Shown: positions 8,310 through 16,287 of the stretch, in pieces
Layout: the number at the start of each line of letters is the position of its first letter
Position numbering within the stretch: position 1 is the stretch's first letter
Assembly (NCBI GenBank): GCA_964495085.1
Contig: CAZBUK010000072.1
Location: 1-21,254, forward strand
Reading direction: 5' to 3'
DNA length: 21,254 bases
Source: CAZBUK01 sp964495085
GTDB taxonomy: Bacteria; Bacteroidota; Ignavibacteria; T3Sed10-11
Made by a program: the position numbers and the translations under genes
Notes under the pieces: generated by a model
Database searches by the model: none
Told to the model about the DNA's origin: nothing
What the model saw: the letters and a program-made list of their open reading frames with translations, nothing else

Positions 8310-9416
8310 ATGAACCGATTGACTTCACTCGATGTATTTCGTGGAGCAACAATCGCCGCGATGATCCTGGTGAATAATCCCGGGAGTTGGAGTTATGTAT
8401 ATAAGCAGCTGGGGCATGCATCGTGGCATGGCGCTACGTTCACGGATGTCATCTTTCCGTTCTTCCTGTTCATCGTTGGCGTAGCGATCGTGTTCGCATT
8501 TTCGAAGAAGATCGATTCCGGCGCTCCCAGGAAAGAACTCTATCTGAAAATAACACGGCGGGCATTGATCTTATTCGCCCTCGGAATTTTTCTGAACGGA
8601 TTTCCGTACTACGACTTTTCGGTGATTCGGATACCCGGAGTCCTCCAACGAATAGGCATTTGTTATTTCTTTGCATCGGTCATCGTTCTCACGGGAGGTA
8701 TTCGATGGCAGGCGATATGGACGGTCGGACTCATGCTGGTTTACTGGGCGTTCATGGAGTTCTATCCGGTTCCGGGGGTCGGCGCCGGAGTGTACGAACC
8801 CGCACGGAACTTCTCCGCATATATCGACAATATGATCCTCAGCGGACATATGTGGACGAATACAAAAACCTGGGATCCCGAAGGATTATGGAGTACCCTA
8901 CCGGCAATATCGACTACATTATTCGGCGTGCTCACAGGTCACTGGCTGCGATCGAAAAAAAACCCGCTGCAGATCACCGTCGGTTTGCTGCTTGCCGGTA
9001 ACGCTGCAATTTTACTGGGTGCGATCTGGGGAGAATTTCTACCCATCAATAAAAATATATGGACCGGCTCCTATACCGTGCTGATGGCCGGACTGGCGCT
9101 CGTGACGCTCGCATTCTGTTATTATTTCATCGACGTGAAGGGATATAAAAAGTTCACCCAGCCGTTTCTTGTGTACGGTATGAACGCGATAACGGTTTTC
9201 GTCCTCTCGGGAATAATCGGACGGCTATCGACGATCATAAGAGTCTCACAGGCGGACGGAACGGCGATCACCGTAAAACAATGGATGTATGAAAATCTCT
9301 TCGCGTCGTGGCTGGGACCGATGCACGGTTCGGTAGGGTTCGCCGTTTTCCACATCGTAATGCTCTATCTGCTGATGTTGATCCTCTATAAGAAAAAGAT
9401 ATTCATTAAAATCTGA
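8310..9416 (+). CDS. DUF5009/HGSNAT-like transmembrane N-acetyltransferase
   Basis: This 368-residue polytopic protein has about ten membrane helices and resembles the catalytic part of heparan-alpha-glucosaminide N-acetyltransferase (HGSNAT) and bacterial DUF5009/YeiB-like proteins. The N-terminus RLTSLDVFRGATIAAMILVN is the family signature, followed by LGHASWHGATFTDVIFPFFL. His36 in the HASW motif aligns by eye with the catalytic histidine of human HGSNAT (KHASWNG), which carries acetyl from cytoplasmic acetyl-CoA to a terminal glucosamine across the membrane. DPEGLWSTLPAISTTLFGVL and the FLVYGMNAITVFVLSG segment are also typical. The ATG is preceded by AAGGA at a good distance. The next symporter gene starts 7 nt after the stop, so the two are probably translated together. 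The acceptor may be an amino sugar; this is inferred. Confidence 0.85.
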   Translation: MNRLTSLDVFRGATIAAMILVNNPGSWSYVYKQLGHASWHGATFTDVIFPFFLFIVGVAIVFAFSKKIDSGAPRKELYLKITRRALILFALGIFLNGFPYYDFSVIRIPGVLQRIGICYFFASVIVLTGGIRWQAIWTVGLMLVYWAFMEFYPVPGVGAGVYEPARNFSAYIDNMILSGHMWTNTKTWDPEGLWSTLPAISTTLFGVLTGHWLRSKKNPLQITVGLLLAGNAAILLGAIWGEFLPINKNIWTGSYTVLMAGLALVTLAFCYYFIDVKGYKKFTQPFLVYGMNAITVFVLSGIIGRLSTIIRVSQADGTAITVKQWMYENLFASWLGPMHGSVGFAVFHIVMLYLLMLILYKKKIFIKI

Positions 9417-9423
9417 CGGCCGC

Positions 9424-10905
9424 ATGGGTTTTACGTACATTGATCTCCTCATTCTGGTTGCGTACGTTGTCGGCATCACTTATTTCGGGATCAGGATTGC
9501 GGGGAAGCAGACCACAACGACGGACTATTTTCTCGGCGGAAGGAAGATGCCGTGGTGGGCGGTCTGTTTTGCGATCGTAGCCGCCGAAACGAGCACCCTG
9601 ACGGTTATCAGCGTACCCGGACTTGCGTATCTTACCAATCTCAATTTTCTCCAGCTCGCTTTCGGATATCTGATCGGCCGGATCGTTGTGAGCTTCATAT
9701 TGCTCCCCGCTTATTTCAAGGGAGAACTCGGAACGGCGTATTCGTTTCTCACGACGAGGTTCGGCCCGAAGATGAAAAACATTGCTTCGGCTACGTTCAT
9801 GCTGACGAGATTGGCGGCGGACGGTGTGCGTCTCTTCGCGACGGCGATACCCATTGCGATAATTCTCCGGGGAACGCAAATCGCCGAATCTCTCTCAAAT
9901 ACCGAGATATATATCCTTTCAATCGGAATCATTACCGTCGTTGCATTGAGCTATACGCTCATCGGAGGTATCCGATCGGTAATCTGGATCGATGTGATAC
10001 AGATGTTTATCTATATAGGTGGAGCCTTCGCAGCGATCGCTGTTCTGAGTTCCTTACTGCCCGGCGGCCTTGCCGGAGCTGTGGGAGAGGCATACAGGGC
10101 AGGAAAACTGCATCTGTTTAACGTTGCGCCGGAGGGAGGTTTGAGCGCCTTTTTCGGAACGCCATATACTCTTATCGGCGGTCTGCTCGGCGGCGCGTTT
10201 CTCTCCATGGCATCGCACGGGATCGATCAGCTTATCGTGCAGAGATTACTGACCACCGATTCGGTCGAATCGGCCCGGAAAGCATTAATCGGAACGGGGC
10301 TGATAGTCATCTTCCAGTTCGGCGTATTCCTTTTCCTCGGCGCACTCCTGTTCGTCTATTACGGTGGAATTGCGATACCTTCCGACGAAGTGTTCCCAAA
10401 ATTCATTATCGAGGCAATGCCGACGGGCCTTTCCGGACTCATTATCGCCGGACTGCTGGCGGCCGCAATGTCGACGCTCGCCGGATCCATATCCGCCCTT
10501 ACCTCCACGACCGTGTACGATTATCTGATACCGTACTCAAAATGGTTCCGATCGATGCCTGAGCTCAAAGTATCCAGATTCGTGATCGGCGCCTGGTCGA
10601 TCCTTCTTGCCGGTTCTGCCATGTTTTTTATGGGAAGTCCTCGTGCAGTGGTGGAGCTCGCGCTCAGTATCGCTTCTTTCACGTATGGGGGTTTGCTTGG
10701 GACGTTTTTCCTGGGGGTACTCTTTCGTAAACCGCAGCAGCGGCATGCTATCCCGGCATTCTTTGCGGGAATCGCGGTCATGGTATACATAATTCTTTTT
10801 ACTTCCATTGCGTGGACGTGGTATACGCTGATCGGGACGACGGTCACTGTCCTGGTCGGCTGGTTCCTGTCACGTTTCGGAACCGTAACAGCTCGTCAGG
10901 CATAA
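9424..10905 (+). CDS. Sodium:solute symporter (SSS/SLC5 family), first copy
   Basis: The 493-residue product has the 13-helix LeuT-fold arrangement of the SSS family. Landmarks are the first helix, a TTTDYFLGGRKMPWWAVCFA segment after it, AAETSTLTVISVPG in the broken second helix, YSFLTTRFGPKMKN, YTLIGGIRSVIWIDVIQMFI with the family's GG...D pattern, SMASHGIDQLIVQRLL, and LAAAMSTLAGSISALTS in the sodium-site region. Members carry sugars, sialic acid, amino acids and other solutes with Na+. Location between an HGSNAT-like acetyltransferase and a second symporter, near NamZ and a GHL10 enzyme, suggests a sugar or amino sugar; MurT of Tannerella, a transporter in a MurNAc operon, is a precedent for the context. 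The start 7 nt after the preceding stop has no clear ribosome site, which fits coupling. Confidence 0.92.
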   Translation: MGFTYIDLLILVAYVVGITYFGIRIAGKQTTTTDYFLGGRKMPWWAVCFAIVAAETSTLTVISVPGLAYLTNLNFLQLAFGYLIGRIVVSFILLPAYFKGELGTAYSFLTTRFGPKMKNIASATFMLTRLAADGVRLFATAIPIAIILRGTQIAESLSNTEIYILSIGIITVVALSYTLIGGIRSVIWIDVIQMFIYIGGAFAAIAVLSSLLPGGLAGAVGEAYRAGKLHLFNVAPEGGLSAFFGTPYTLIGGLLGGAFLSMASHGIDQLIVQRLLTTDSVESARKALIGTGLIVIFQFGVFLFLGALLFVYYGGIAIPSDEVFPKFIIEAMPTGLSGLIIAGLLAAAMSTLAGSISALTSTTVYDYLIPYSKWFRSMPELKVSRFVIGAWSILLAGSAMFFMGSPRAVVELALSIASFTYGGLLGTFFLGVLFRKPQQRHAIPAFFAGIAVMVYIILFTSIAWTWYTLIGTTVTVLVGWFLSRFGTVTARQA

Positions 10906-10940
10906 ATCGTCACAACCCCACTTCATCTCACAAGGTAAAC

Positions 10941-10945
10941 GGAGG
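10941..10945 (+). promoter_or_regulatory. Ribosome-binding site deciding a TTG start
   Basis: GGAGG sits 5 nt before the TTG at 10951. The ATG that overlaps the site (10946-10948) is in another frame, so the TTG is the likely initiation codon of the second symporter. Confidence 0.65.
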
Positions 10946-10950
10946 ATGAA

Positions 10951-12780
10951 TTGTCAGGCATAGATTATTTTATCATCGGTGCATACTTCGTGATACTCCT
11001 TTCGATCAATCTCTACCTTTCCAAGCGGGCAGGGAGAAGCACCAGCGATTTTTTCCTCTCAGGGAGGAATTTTCCATGGTGGATCGCCGGAACGGCGATG
11101 GTAGCCACGACGTTCGCCGCGGATACGCCGCTCGCGGTCACCGAGCTGGTGGCCCGGAACGGAATTGCCGGCAACTGGCTATGGTGGAACATGCTCATCG
11201 GCGGCATGCTGACCGTGTTCTTTTTTGCGAAGCTGTGGCGACGTGCGGGTATCATGACCGATGTCGAGCTTATCGAGATACGATACTCCGGAAAACCGGC
11301 GGCATTCCTGCGAGGATTCAGAGCGCTGTATATCGGGATGTTCATGAATGTCATTGTGATCGGATGGGTCAATCTCGCTCTCGAGAAGATAATTCGCGTT
11401 CTGTTTCCGGGACTGACTTTCTTCGGCCTGAGCGAGCTGAATATTCTCGGCATTACGTTCAGCGCATCGCTCCTGTATGTCGCCTGCGTGATGCTTTTTG
11501 TGGGACTGTATTCTTCGCTGGCAGGATTGTGGGGTCTCGCCATCACCGATATGCTGCAGTTCACGGTAGCTATGGGGAGTATGATCGTTCTGGCGATCGC
11601 GGCGCTCAATCTTCCGGAGATCGGGGGGATGTCGGGTTTAATCGAAAAAGTCCCCGAAGGTACCCTTCGGTTTACACCGCGCATCGGATCGGGAGGCGGA
11701 GCGGGTGAAATACTTGCGCTCTCCGTCGCTGCGTTCGTCGCGCACATCGGCGTGCAGTGGTGGGCATCATGGTATCCGGGTGCGGAGCCGGGCGGAGGCG
11801 GATATGTTGCGCAGAGAATGTTCTCAACGAAGGATGAAAAGAATTCGCTCTTTGCAACGCTCTGGTTCACCATAGCTCACTATGCGGTTCGCCCGTGGCC
11901 CTGGATCATCGTGGCGCTCTGTTCTATCGTGCTCTATCCCGAACTGGGTCACGGCGATAAGGGGGACGGATTCGTTATGGTGATGCGCGACTATCTCCCG
12001 GCGGGATTGCTGGGTCTGCTCGTCGCGGCGTTTCTGGCAGCATATATGTCGACGCTCGGAACACAATTGAACTGGGGTGCTTCATACATTATCAACGATT
12101 TCTACCGGCGGTTTATCAGCAAAGACCGAAGCGAAAAACATTATGTATTGATTTCGCGGGCAGCAACAATCTTCATACTACTCGTTTCGCTCGTCGTTAC
12201 CGCAAATCTACAGCGCATCACCGCTGCGTGGGAATTTATCATCACTGCAAGCGGCGGAATCGGGACGGTTCTTATTCTCAGGTGGTACTGGTGGCGGTTA
12301 AATGCATGGAGCGAATTGACGGCGATGATCGTCCCCTTTGTGCTGTACGCGATAATGCTCGTATGGTCGCGAAACATTCCGCCGGACGATCCCATGCAGG
12401 TTTATCTGAGTTTTCCGTTCAGCCTGTTCTACATCGTAACCATTACCACGATTGCCTGGATCGCGGTTACGTATCTGACGCCGGCGACCGACAGAGAGGT
12501 ACTTCGGGCATTTTACCGGAGAGTACGTCCCGGCGGCAAACTCTGGAAGCCGATCTCGGATGAGATGACTGATGTGGTTCCGTCGTTCAATTTCAGAGAT
12601 CTCTTTATCTGCTGGATCGCCGGGATCGTCATGGTGTATATGGCGTTGTTCGGCATGGGTAAGCTCCTGTTCGGTGAGTATACGCTCGCCGTTGTATTCT
12701 TCGTCATTGTAGCCGTTTGCGCATATATCATCTCGCATATGATTCGAAAGGAGGGGAAGGCTATCCTACCGGAAGCATAA
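10951..12780 (+). CDS. Sodium:solute symporter (SSS/SLC5 family), second, longer copy
   Basis: This 609-residue symporter is longer than its neighbour because of a C-terminal extension with at least two more helices. The start is a TTG with an excellent GGAGG (10941-10945) five nt upstream, and it gives the expected opening GIDYFIIGAYFVILLSINLY. Landmarks are STSDFFLSGRNFPWWIAG, TAMVATTFAADTPLAVTELV in the broken helix, LYSSLAGLWGLAITDMLQFT, QWWASWYPGAEPGGGGYVAQ, and LVAAFLAAYMSTLGTQLNWG near the sodium site. The tail carries the RPGGKLWKPI motif and a last pair of helices. It diverges strongly from the first copy, so it is not a recent duplication and probably carries a different solute. The final gene of this co-directional run, it is followed by a 195-nt gap. 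Confidence 0.92.
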   Translation: MSGIDYFIIGAYFVILLSINLYLSKRAGRSTSDFFLSGRNFPWWIAGTAMVATTFAADTPLAVTELVARNGIAGNWLWWNMLIGGMLTVFFFAKLWRRAGIMTDVELIEIRYSGKPAAFLRGFRALYIGMFMNVIVIGWVNLALEKIIRVLFPGLTFFGLSELNILGITFSASLLYVACVMLFVGLYSSLAGLWGLAITDMLQFTVAMGSMIVLAIAALNLPEIGGMSGLIEKVPEGTLRFTPRIGSGGGAGEILALSVAAFVAHIGVQWWASWYPGAEPGGGGYVAQRMFSTKDEKNSLFATLWFTIAHYAVRPWPWIIVALCSIVLYPELGHGDKGDGFVMVMRDYLPAGLLGLLVAAFLAAYMSTLGTQLNWGASYIINDFYRRFISKDRSEKHYVLISRAATIFILLVSLVVTANLQRITAAWEFIITASGGIGTVLILRWYWWRLNAWSELTAMIVPFVLYAIMLVWSRNIPPDDPMQVYLSFPFSLFYIVTITTIAWIAVTYLTPATDREVLRAFYRRVRPGGKLWKPISDEMTDVVPSFNFRDLFICWIAGIVMVYMALFGMGKLLFGEYTLAVVFFVIVAVCAYIISHMIRKEGKAILPEA

Positions 12781-12813
12781 CCCGAAGTGAAACCAGGGTT
12801 ACAGACAGGTGTA

Positions 12814-12835
12814 CCGGACTGACCGAATGGTCCGG
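12814..12835 (+). terminator. Hairpin after the second symporter, possible weak terminator
   Basis: CCGGAC (12814-12819) and GTCCGG (12830-12835) can pair over a 10-nt loop 34 nt after the symporter stop. The following bases are not a U-tract, so it may act only as a 3-prime end stabiliser. It does fall where the transport cluster should end. Confidence 0.3.
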
Positions 12836-12944
12836 GTTTCGGCTCGTTCCCGTCGATCACCGGTATTCTCCGGCTATCCGATAGATCTATTAGCTATGGA
12901 TCGATATGTTGCCTCAGAAGCAGTGTCGGTATTCCTGCCTTGCT

Positions 12945-12950
12945 TATAAT
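12945..12950 (+). promoter_or_regulatory. Possible -10 box (TATAAT) upstream of the 7TM-HD gene
   Basis: An exact TATAAT lies 25 nt upstream of the ATG at 12976. No good -35 element is found 16-18 nt before it. If real, transcription would start near 12957, which supports the ATG at 12976 over the in-frame TTG at 12940. Confidence 0.3.
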
Positions 12951-12975
12951 AAGGGATTTAGTGATATTTGAATCT

Positions 12976-15381
12976 ATGAAATTTAAAAACCTCTTCGACG
13001 GCTTGTTAAAGAGCGGTCATAATCTCAATATAAACACCAGTATAACGGTAAAGGTCCTTATCTTCCTTACGATTGTCGTCCTGGTGACGATGATGTTTCC
13101 TACGGGAGAATCGATCGAATTCGAATACCGAATCGGTTCGATATGGGGAGGTGACGATATCATCGCTCCATTCTCATTTCCGATTTATAAAGACGACCGG
13201 CAGTACGAGAGGGAAAAGGATGAAGCCGTACAGAGCGTTATACCGGTATTCAACAGGAGCGATAGGGATGCAGCGATGGCGCTCGATAGTTTACGGATGC
13301 TCTTCGATCAAATCCGCGTTGCGGCTGAGTTCGATATAGACTACCGGGCGAAAAGGGGCAGGTTACGGCGCGGCGAGAGCGATCTCAGATCGCAGCTTGA
13401 GCAGGATTCGATCGTCCTCCATGATTTCAAAAGTCAGTTGCCGGTACAATTCGGGGCGGATGAGTGGCTCGCGCTTGTGAATCTCCATCAGGGACAGGGG
13501 GGAGCAGACACCCAGTTGGGTTCGCTGACCGGACTCCATCGCGAGATCGAAAGCTTGTTAGCAGATTATTACCGGACCGGAATACTCGATCTGCCGAAAA
13601 GCAGGATCGATCACCCGGAGGTCGCGGTGCGGAGGAACGCGGATGAGGTCCTGACTCCGGCAGAGAGGTTCCTGGATGTCTCCGAGGCGCATCTTCAATA
13701 CGAACAAGCGCTCCAGAGGTTGATCCCGCAATCGGAAAATCTCCGTCAGTCTGCGCTGAAAATCGGAGGCGTATACATCCGCGGCAACATGAAATATAAC
13801 GTTGCCGAGACCGCCCGTCTGATTGAGATCGCCCGAGAAGAGGTGCCGCGTACCATCGGATTCGTTCTCGAGAACGAGCGTATTGTGAGCCGGCATGAGC
13901 GAATTACCGAAGACACAAAGCTTCGTTTGGATTCGTTCAGGCGGGCGAAAGCCGAACGGGGCGGAAAGATTAATATAATACTCCAGTATATCGGCAAAGG
14001 CCTGCACGTTTCAATAGTAATTCTGCTCTACGGGATTTATTTTTATCTCTTCAGAAGACGTATCTTTAACGATAACGCGAAATTAGCCCTCATCGCAATC
14101 CTGATTCTGATGCAGGCATTTTTCGCATACCTCACGCTGGCAGTCAACGTCCAGGCGCCCGTTGAATATCTGATATTCGTTCCGGCCGCCGCTATGCTGC
14201 TCACCGTTATGTTCGATTCCCGGCTGGCATTTTACGGAATCGTGACCATAGCTCTGCTCATCGGAGGAATCCGCGGAAACGACTATACGATAACCCTGGT
14301 ATCTCTTATAGGGGGCGCACTCGCCGCGTATACCGTGCGGGATATTAAGCACAGGACGCAAATTTTCCGGTCGATGGTATTCATCTTCTTCGGATACACG
14401 CTGACGATTCTCGCTTTAAGTCTCGAAAGATTCGAAACGCCGATGGCGATGGTACAGGAGATCACATTCGCCGCGGCAAACGCGGTCCTCTCGCCGGTAT
14501 TGACGTTCGGGCTGCTGATCTTCTTCGAGCGGGCATGGAAAATTACCACGGACTTGACCCTTCTCGAATTGTCGGATTTCAATCACCCGTTATTGAAGGA
14601 TCTCTCCCAGAAAGCTCCCGGAACCTTCCATCACAGTCTTGTAATGGGAAGCCTTGCGGAAACCGCGGCGGAAGCGATCGGTGCAAACACAATTCTGGCG
14701 CGGGTCGGCGCATATTATCATGACATCGGGAAATCGCTGAAACCGGAGTATTTCATCGAGAATCAGATGGGATTTAAAAACCGGCATGATAAGCTGATGC
14801 CTCGCATGAGCTCGCTCATCCTCATTGCGCATGTCAAAGACGGAATAGAGCTTGCCCGTAAATATAAGCTGCCGAAGGAGATCATAGAATTCATACCGAT
14901 GCATCATGGCACTACCCTCATCGCATACTTCTTTAATAAGGCGATCGAGAAGAAGACCGACAAGGATGAAATCAACGAGATGGATTACCGGTATCCGGGT
15001 CCGAAACCGCAGACCAAGGAGACGGGAATCGTTATGCTGGCGGATGCGGTCGAAGCGGCGACCAGGTCGATCGAAGAACCCTCTATCGCACGACTGAAAG
15101 CCACCATCGACGGCATTATCAAGTCGCGGTTCGAGGAGGGCGAGCTTGACGAGTGCGAATTGACGTTCAAGGATCTGACTAAAATCCGGGAGGCATTCTT
15201 TAAGGTACTGGTCGGGATTCACCATCCCCGGATTAAATACCCGGGACAGGATGAGAAGGAGGAAGAGGCGATCAGGCAGTCGAAGGAAAAATTCCAACCG
15301 CTGAATAAAGGGTACGATGTAGCCCCGGTTATGCCCCCCGAAGAGACGAAACCCGTGCCGGATAATAAATCAGAAAGTTAA
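12976..15381 (+). CDS. pgpH: PgpH-type 7TM-HD cyclic-di-AMP phosphodiesterase
   Basis: With the ATG at 12976 the protein has 801 residues. After an N-terminal membrane helix (about residues 20-36) comes an extracytoplasmic 7TM-HDED-type domain of about 290 residues, then seven membrane helices (about 345-525) and a cytoplasmic HD domain. The metal-binding pattern is complete to the eye: His552-His553 in TFHHSLVMGSLAE, His582-Asp583 in YYHDIGK, and His643-His644 in PMHHGTT, plus the later DAVEAATRSIEEPS segment. Characterised PgpH of Listeria hydrolyses c-di-AMP to pApA, so this is probably the second-messenger-degrading enzyme of this bacterium. The acidic, disordered-looking C-terminus ends in KPVPDNKSES. 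An in-frame TTG at 12940 would add 12 residues, but the ATG is preferred. A Xer recombinase gene follows after 13 nt, so they are probably cotranscribed. Confidence 0.9.
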   Translation: MKFKNLFDGLLKSGHNLNINTSITVKVLIFLTIVVLVTMMFPTGESIEFEYRIGSIWGGDDIIAPFSFPIYKDDRQYEREKDEAVQSVIPVFNRSDRDAAMALDSLRMLFDQIRVAAEFDIDYRAKRGRLRRGESDLRSQLEQDSIVLHDFKSQLPVQFGADEWLALVNLHQGQGGADTQLGSLTGLHREIESLLADYYRTGILDLPKSRIDHPEVAVRRNADEVLTPAERFLDVSEAHLQYEQALQRLIPQSENLRQSALKIGGVYIRGNMKYNVAETARLIEIAREEVPRTIGFVLENERIVSRHERITEDTKLRLDSFRRAKAERGGKINIILQYIGKGLHVSIVILLYGIYFYLFRRRIFNDNAKLALIAILILMQAFFAYLTLAVNVQAPVEYLIFVPAAAMLLTVMFDSRLAFYGIVTIALLIGGIRGNDYTITLVSLIGGALAAYTVRDIKHRTQIFRSMVFIFFGYTLTILALSLERFETPMAMVQEITFAAANAVLSPVLTFGLLIFFERAWKITTDLTLLELSDFNHPLLKDLSQKAPGTFHHSLVMGSLAETAAEAIGANTILARVGAYYHDIGKSLKPEYFIENQMGFKNRHDKLMPRMSSLILIAHVKDGIELARKYKLPKEIIEFIPMHHGTTLIAYFFNKAIEKKTDKDEINEMDYRYPGPKPQTKETGIVMLADAVEAATRSIEEPSIARLKATIDGIIKSRFEEGELDECELTFKDLTKIREAFFKVLVGIHHPRIKYPGQDEKEEEAIRQSKEKFQPLNKGYDVAPVMPPEETKPVPDNKSES

Positions 15382-15394
15382 TTATCCGAGTACA

Positions 15395-16285
15395 ATGAAG
15401 GATCTTCGTTCCTACTTCCATTATCTTCGCGTTGAAAAAGGACTCTCCGAAAATTCTCTCTCAGCATACCGGAACGATCTTGAAAAATACTGCAGGTTCC
15501 TGGAAGGATTGAACATCAGGAATCTGGCAGAGGTCAGCGAAGAAAACATCTCCGCCTATCTGCAGGCCCTCCGGAGGCGGGGTTTGAGAGCCTCCAGCAT
15601 CAGCCGGTCGCTCTCCTCGATCCGGGGTTTACACAGATTCATCTTCGAAGAGGAACGGGGGACGACAAATCCTACCGAGCTGATCGACTCGCCCAAACAA
15701 CGAAACAGGCTTCCCGAGACGCTCACCGTCGAGGAAGTGACCGGGCTTCTGGAATCCGTCGAAAAAGATGAGAAGGGACTTTGGATCCGGAACCGGGCGC
15801 TTCTCGAATTATTGTACGCGACGGGAATGAGAGTTTCCGAAGCCGTATCGCTGATCCGCCACCAGATTCTTGCCGATGAAGCGGTCGTTCGCGTCATAGG
15901 CAAGGGGTCGAAGGAAAGAATAATACCGGTCGGACAAACTGCGCTCGACTGGCTTCATACATATTACCTCGAAGTCAGACCCGGGCTAACACGACGAAAA
16001 CTTTCGAATGATTCCGTCTTCCTGAACAGACGGGGTACGGGATTGAGCCGTATGGCGGTCTGGAACATTATTCGGGCAGCCGCCCGGTCAGCCGGCATCG
16101 AGAAAAGAGTTTATCCGCATATCCTTCGACATTCTTTCGCGACTCACCTGCTTGAACGCGGAGCGGACCTCCGCTCGATTCAGGAATTGCTCGGTCATGC
16201 GGATATCTCGACCACGCAGATTTATACCAGGGTCGATACGACGTATTTAAAACGAATCCATACACTCTATCATCCGAGACCGTAA
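15395..16285 (+). CDS. xerD: Tyrosine recombinase XerC/XerD
   Basis: The 296-residue protein is a full-length Xer recombinase, acting on dif sites to resolve chromosome dimers. The N-terminal SAM-like DNA-binding domain begins YFHYLRVEKGLSENSLSAYR. The catalytic domain has every expected residue: Arg146 (YATGMRVSEA), Lys170 (IGKGSKERIIPV), His242 and Arg245 (HILRHSFATHLLERG), His268 (LGHADISTTQIY) and nucleophile Tyr277. Length, placement and sequence fit a housekeeping Xer protein rather than a phage or island integrase; no attachment sites, tRNA or phage genes adjoin it. XerC versus XerD cannot be settled by eye. It is sandwiched between the pgpH-like gene (13 nt) and the DUF1611 gene (2 nt), implying one transcript. 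No Shine-Dalgarno site is evident. Confidence 0.92.
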   Translation: MKDLRSYFHYLRVEKGLSENSLSAYRNDLEKYCRFLEGLNIRNLAEVSEENISAYLQALRRRGLRASSISRSLSSIRGLHRFIFEEERGTTNPTELIDSPKQRNRLPETLTVEEVTGLLESVEKDEKGLWIRNRALLELLYATGMRVSEAVSLIRHQILADEAVVRVIGKGSKERIIPVGQTALDWLHTYYLEVRPGLTRRKLSNDSVFLNRRGTGLSRMAVWNIIRAAARSAGIEKRVYPHILRHSFATHLLERGADLRSIQELLGHADISTTQIYTRVDTTYLKRIHTLYHPRP

Positions 16286-16287
16286 CG

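Noticed and set aside
11013..11873. 286-codon minus-strand open frame under the second symporter
   Set aside because: It is a long shadow frame caused by regular codon composition. The plus strand encodes a typical SSS carrier throughout.
14590..15297. 235-codon minus-strand open frame under the HD domain of the pgpH-like gene
   Set aside because: It is antisense to the catalytic HD domain with conserved metal ligands, and the product has no recognisable motif.
15395..16285. Recombinase as a sign of a mobile island
   Set aside because: Length and motifs are those of housekeeping Xer proteins, no tRNA, direct-repeat attachment sites or phage genes adjoin it, and it sits in a tight row of chromosomal genes.
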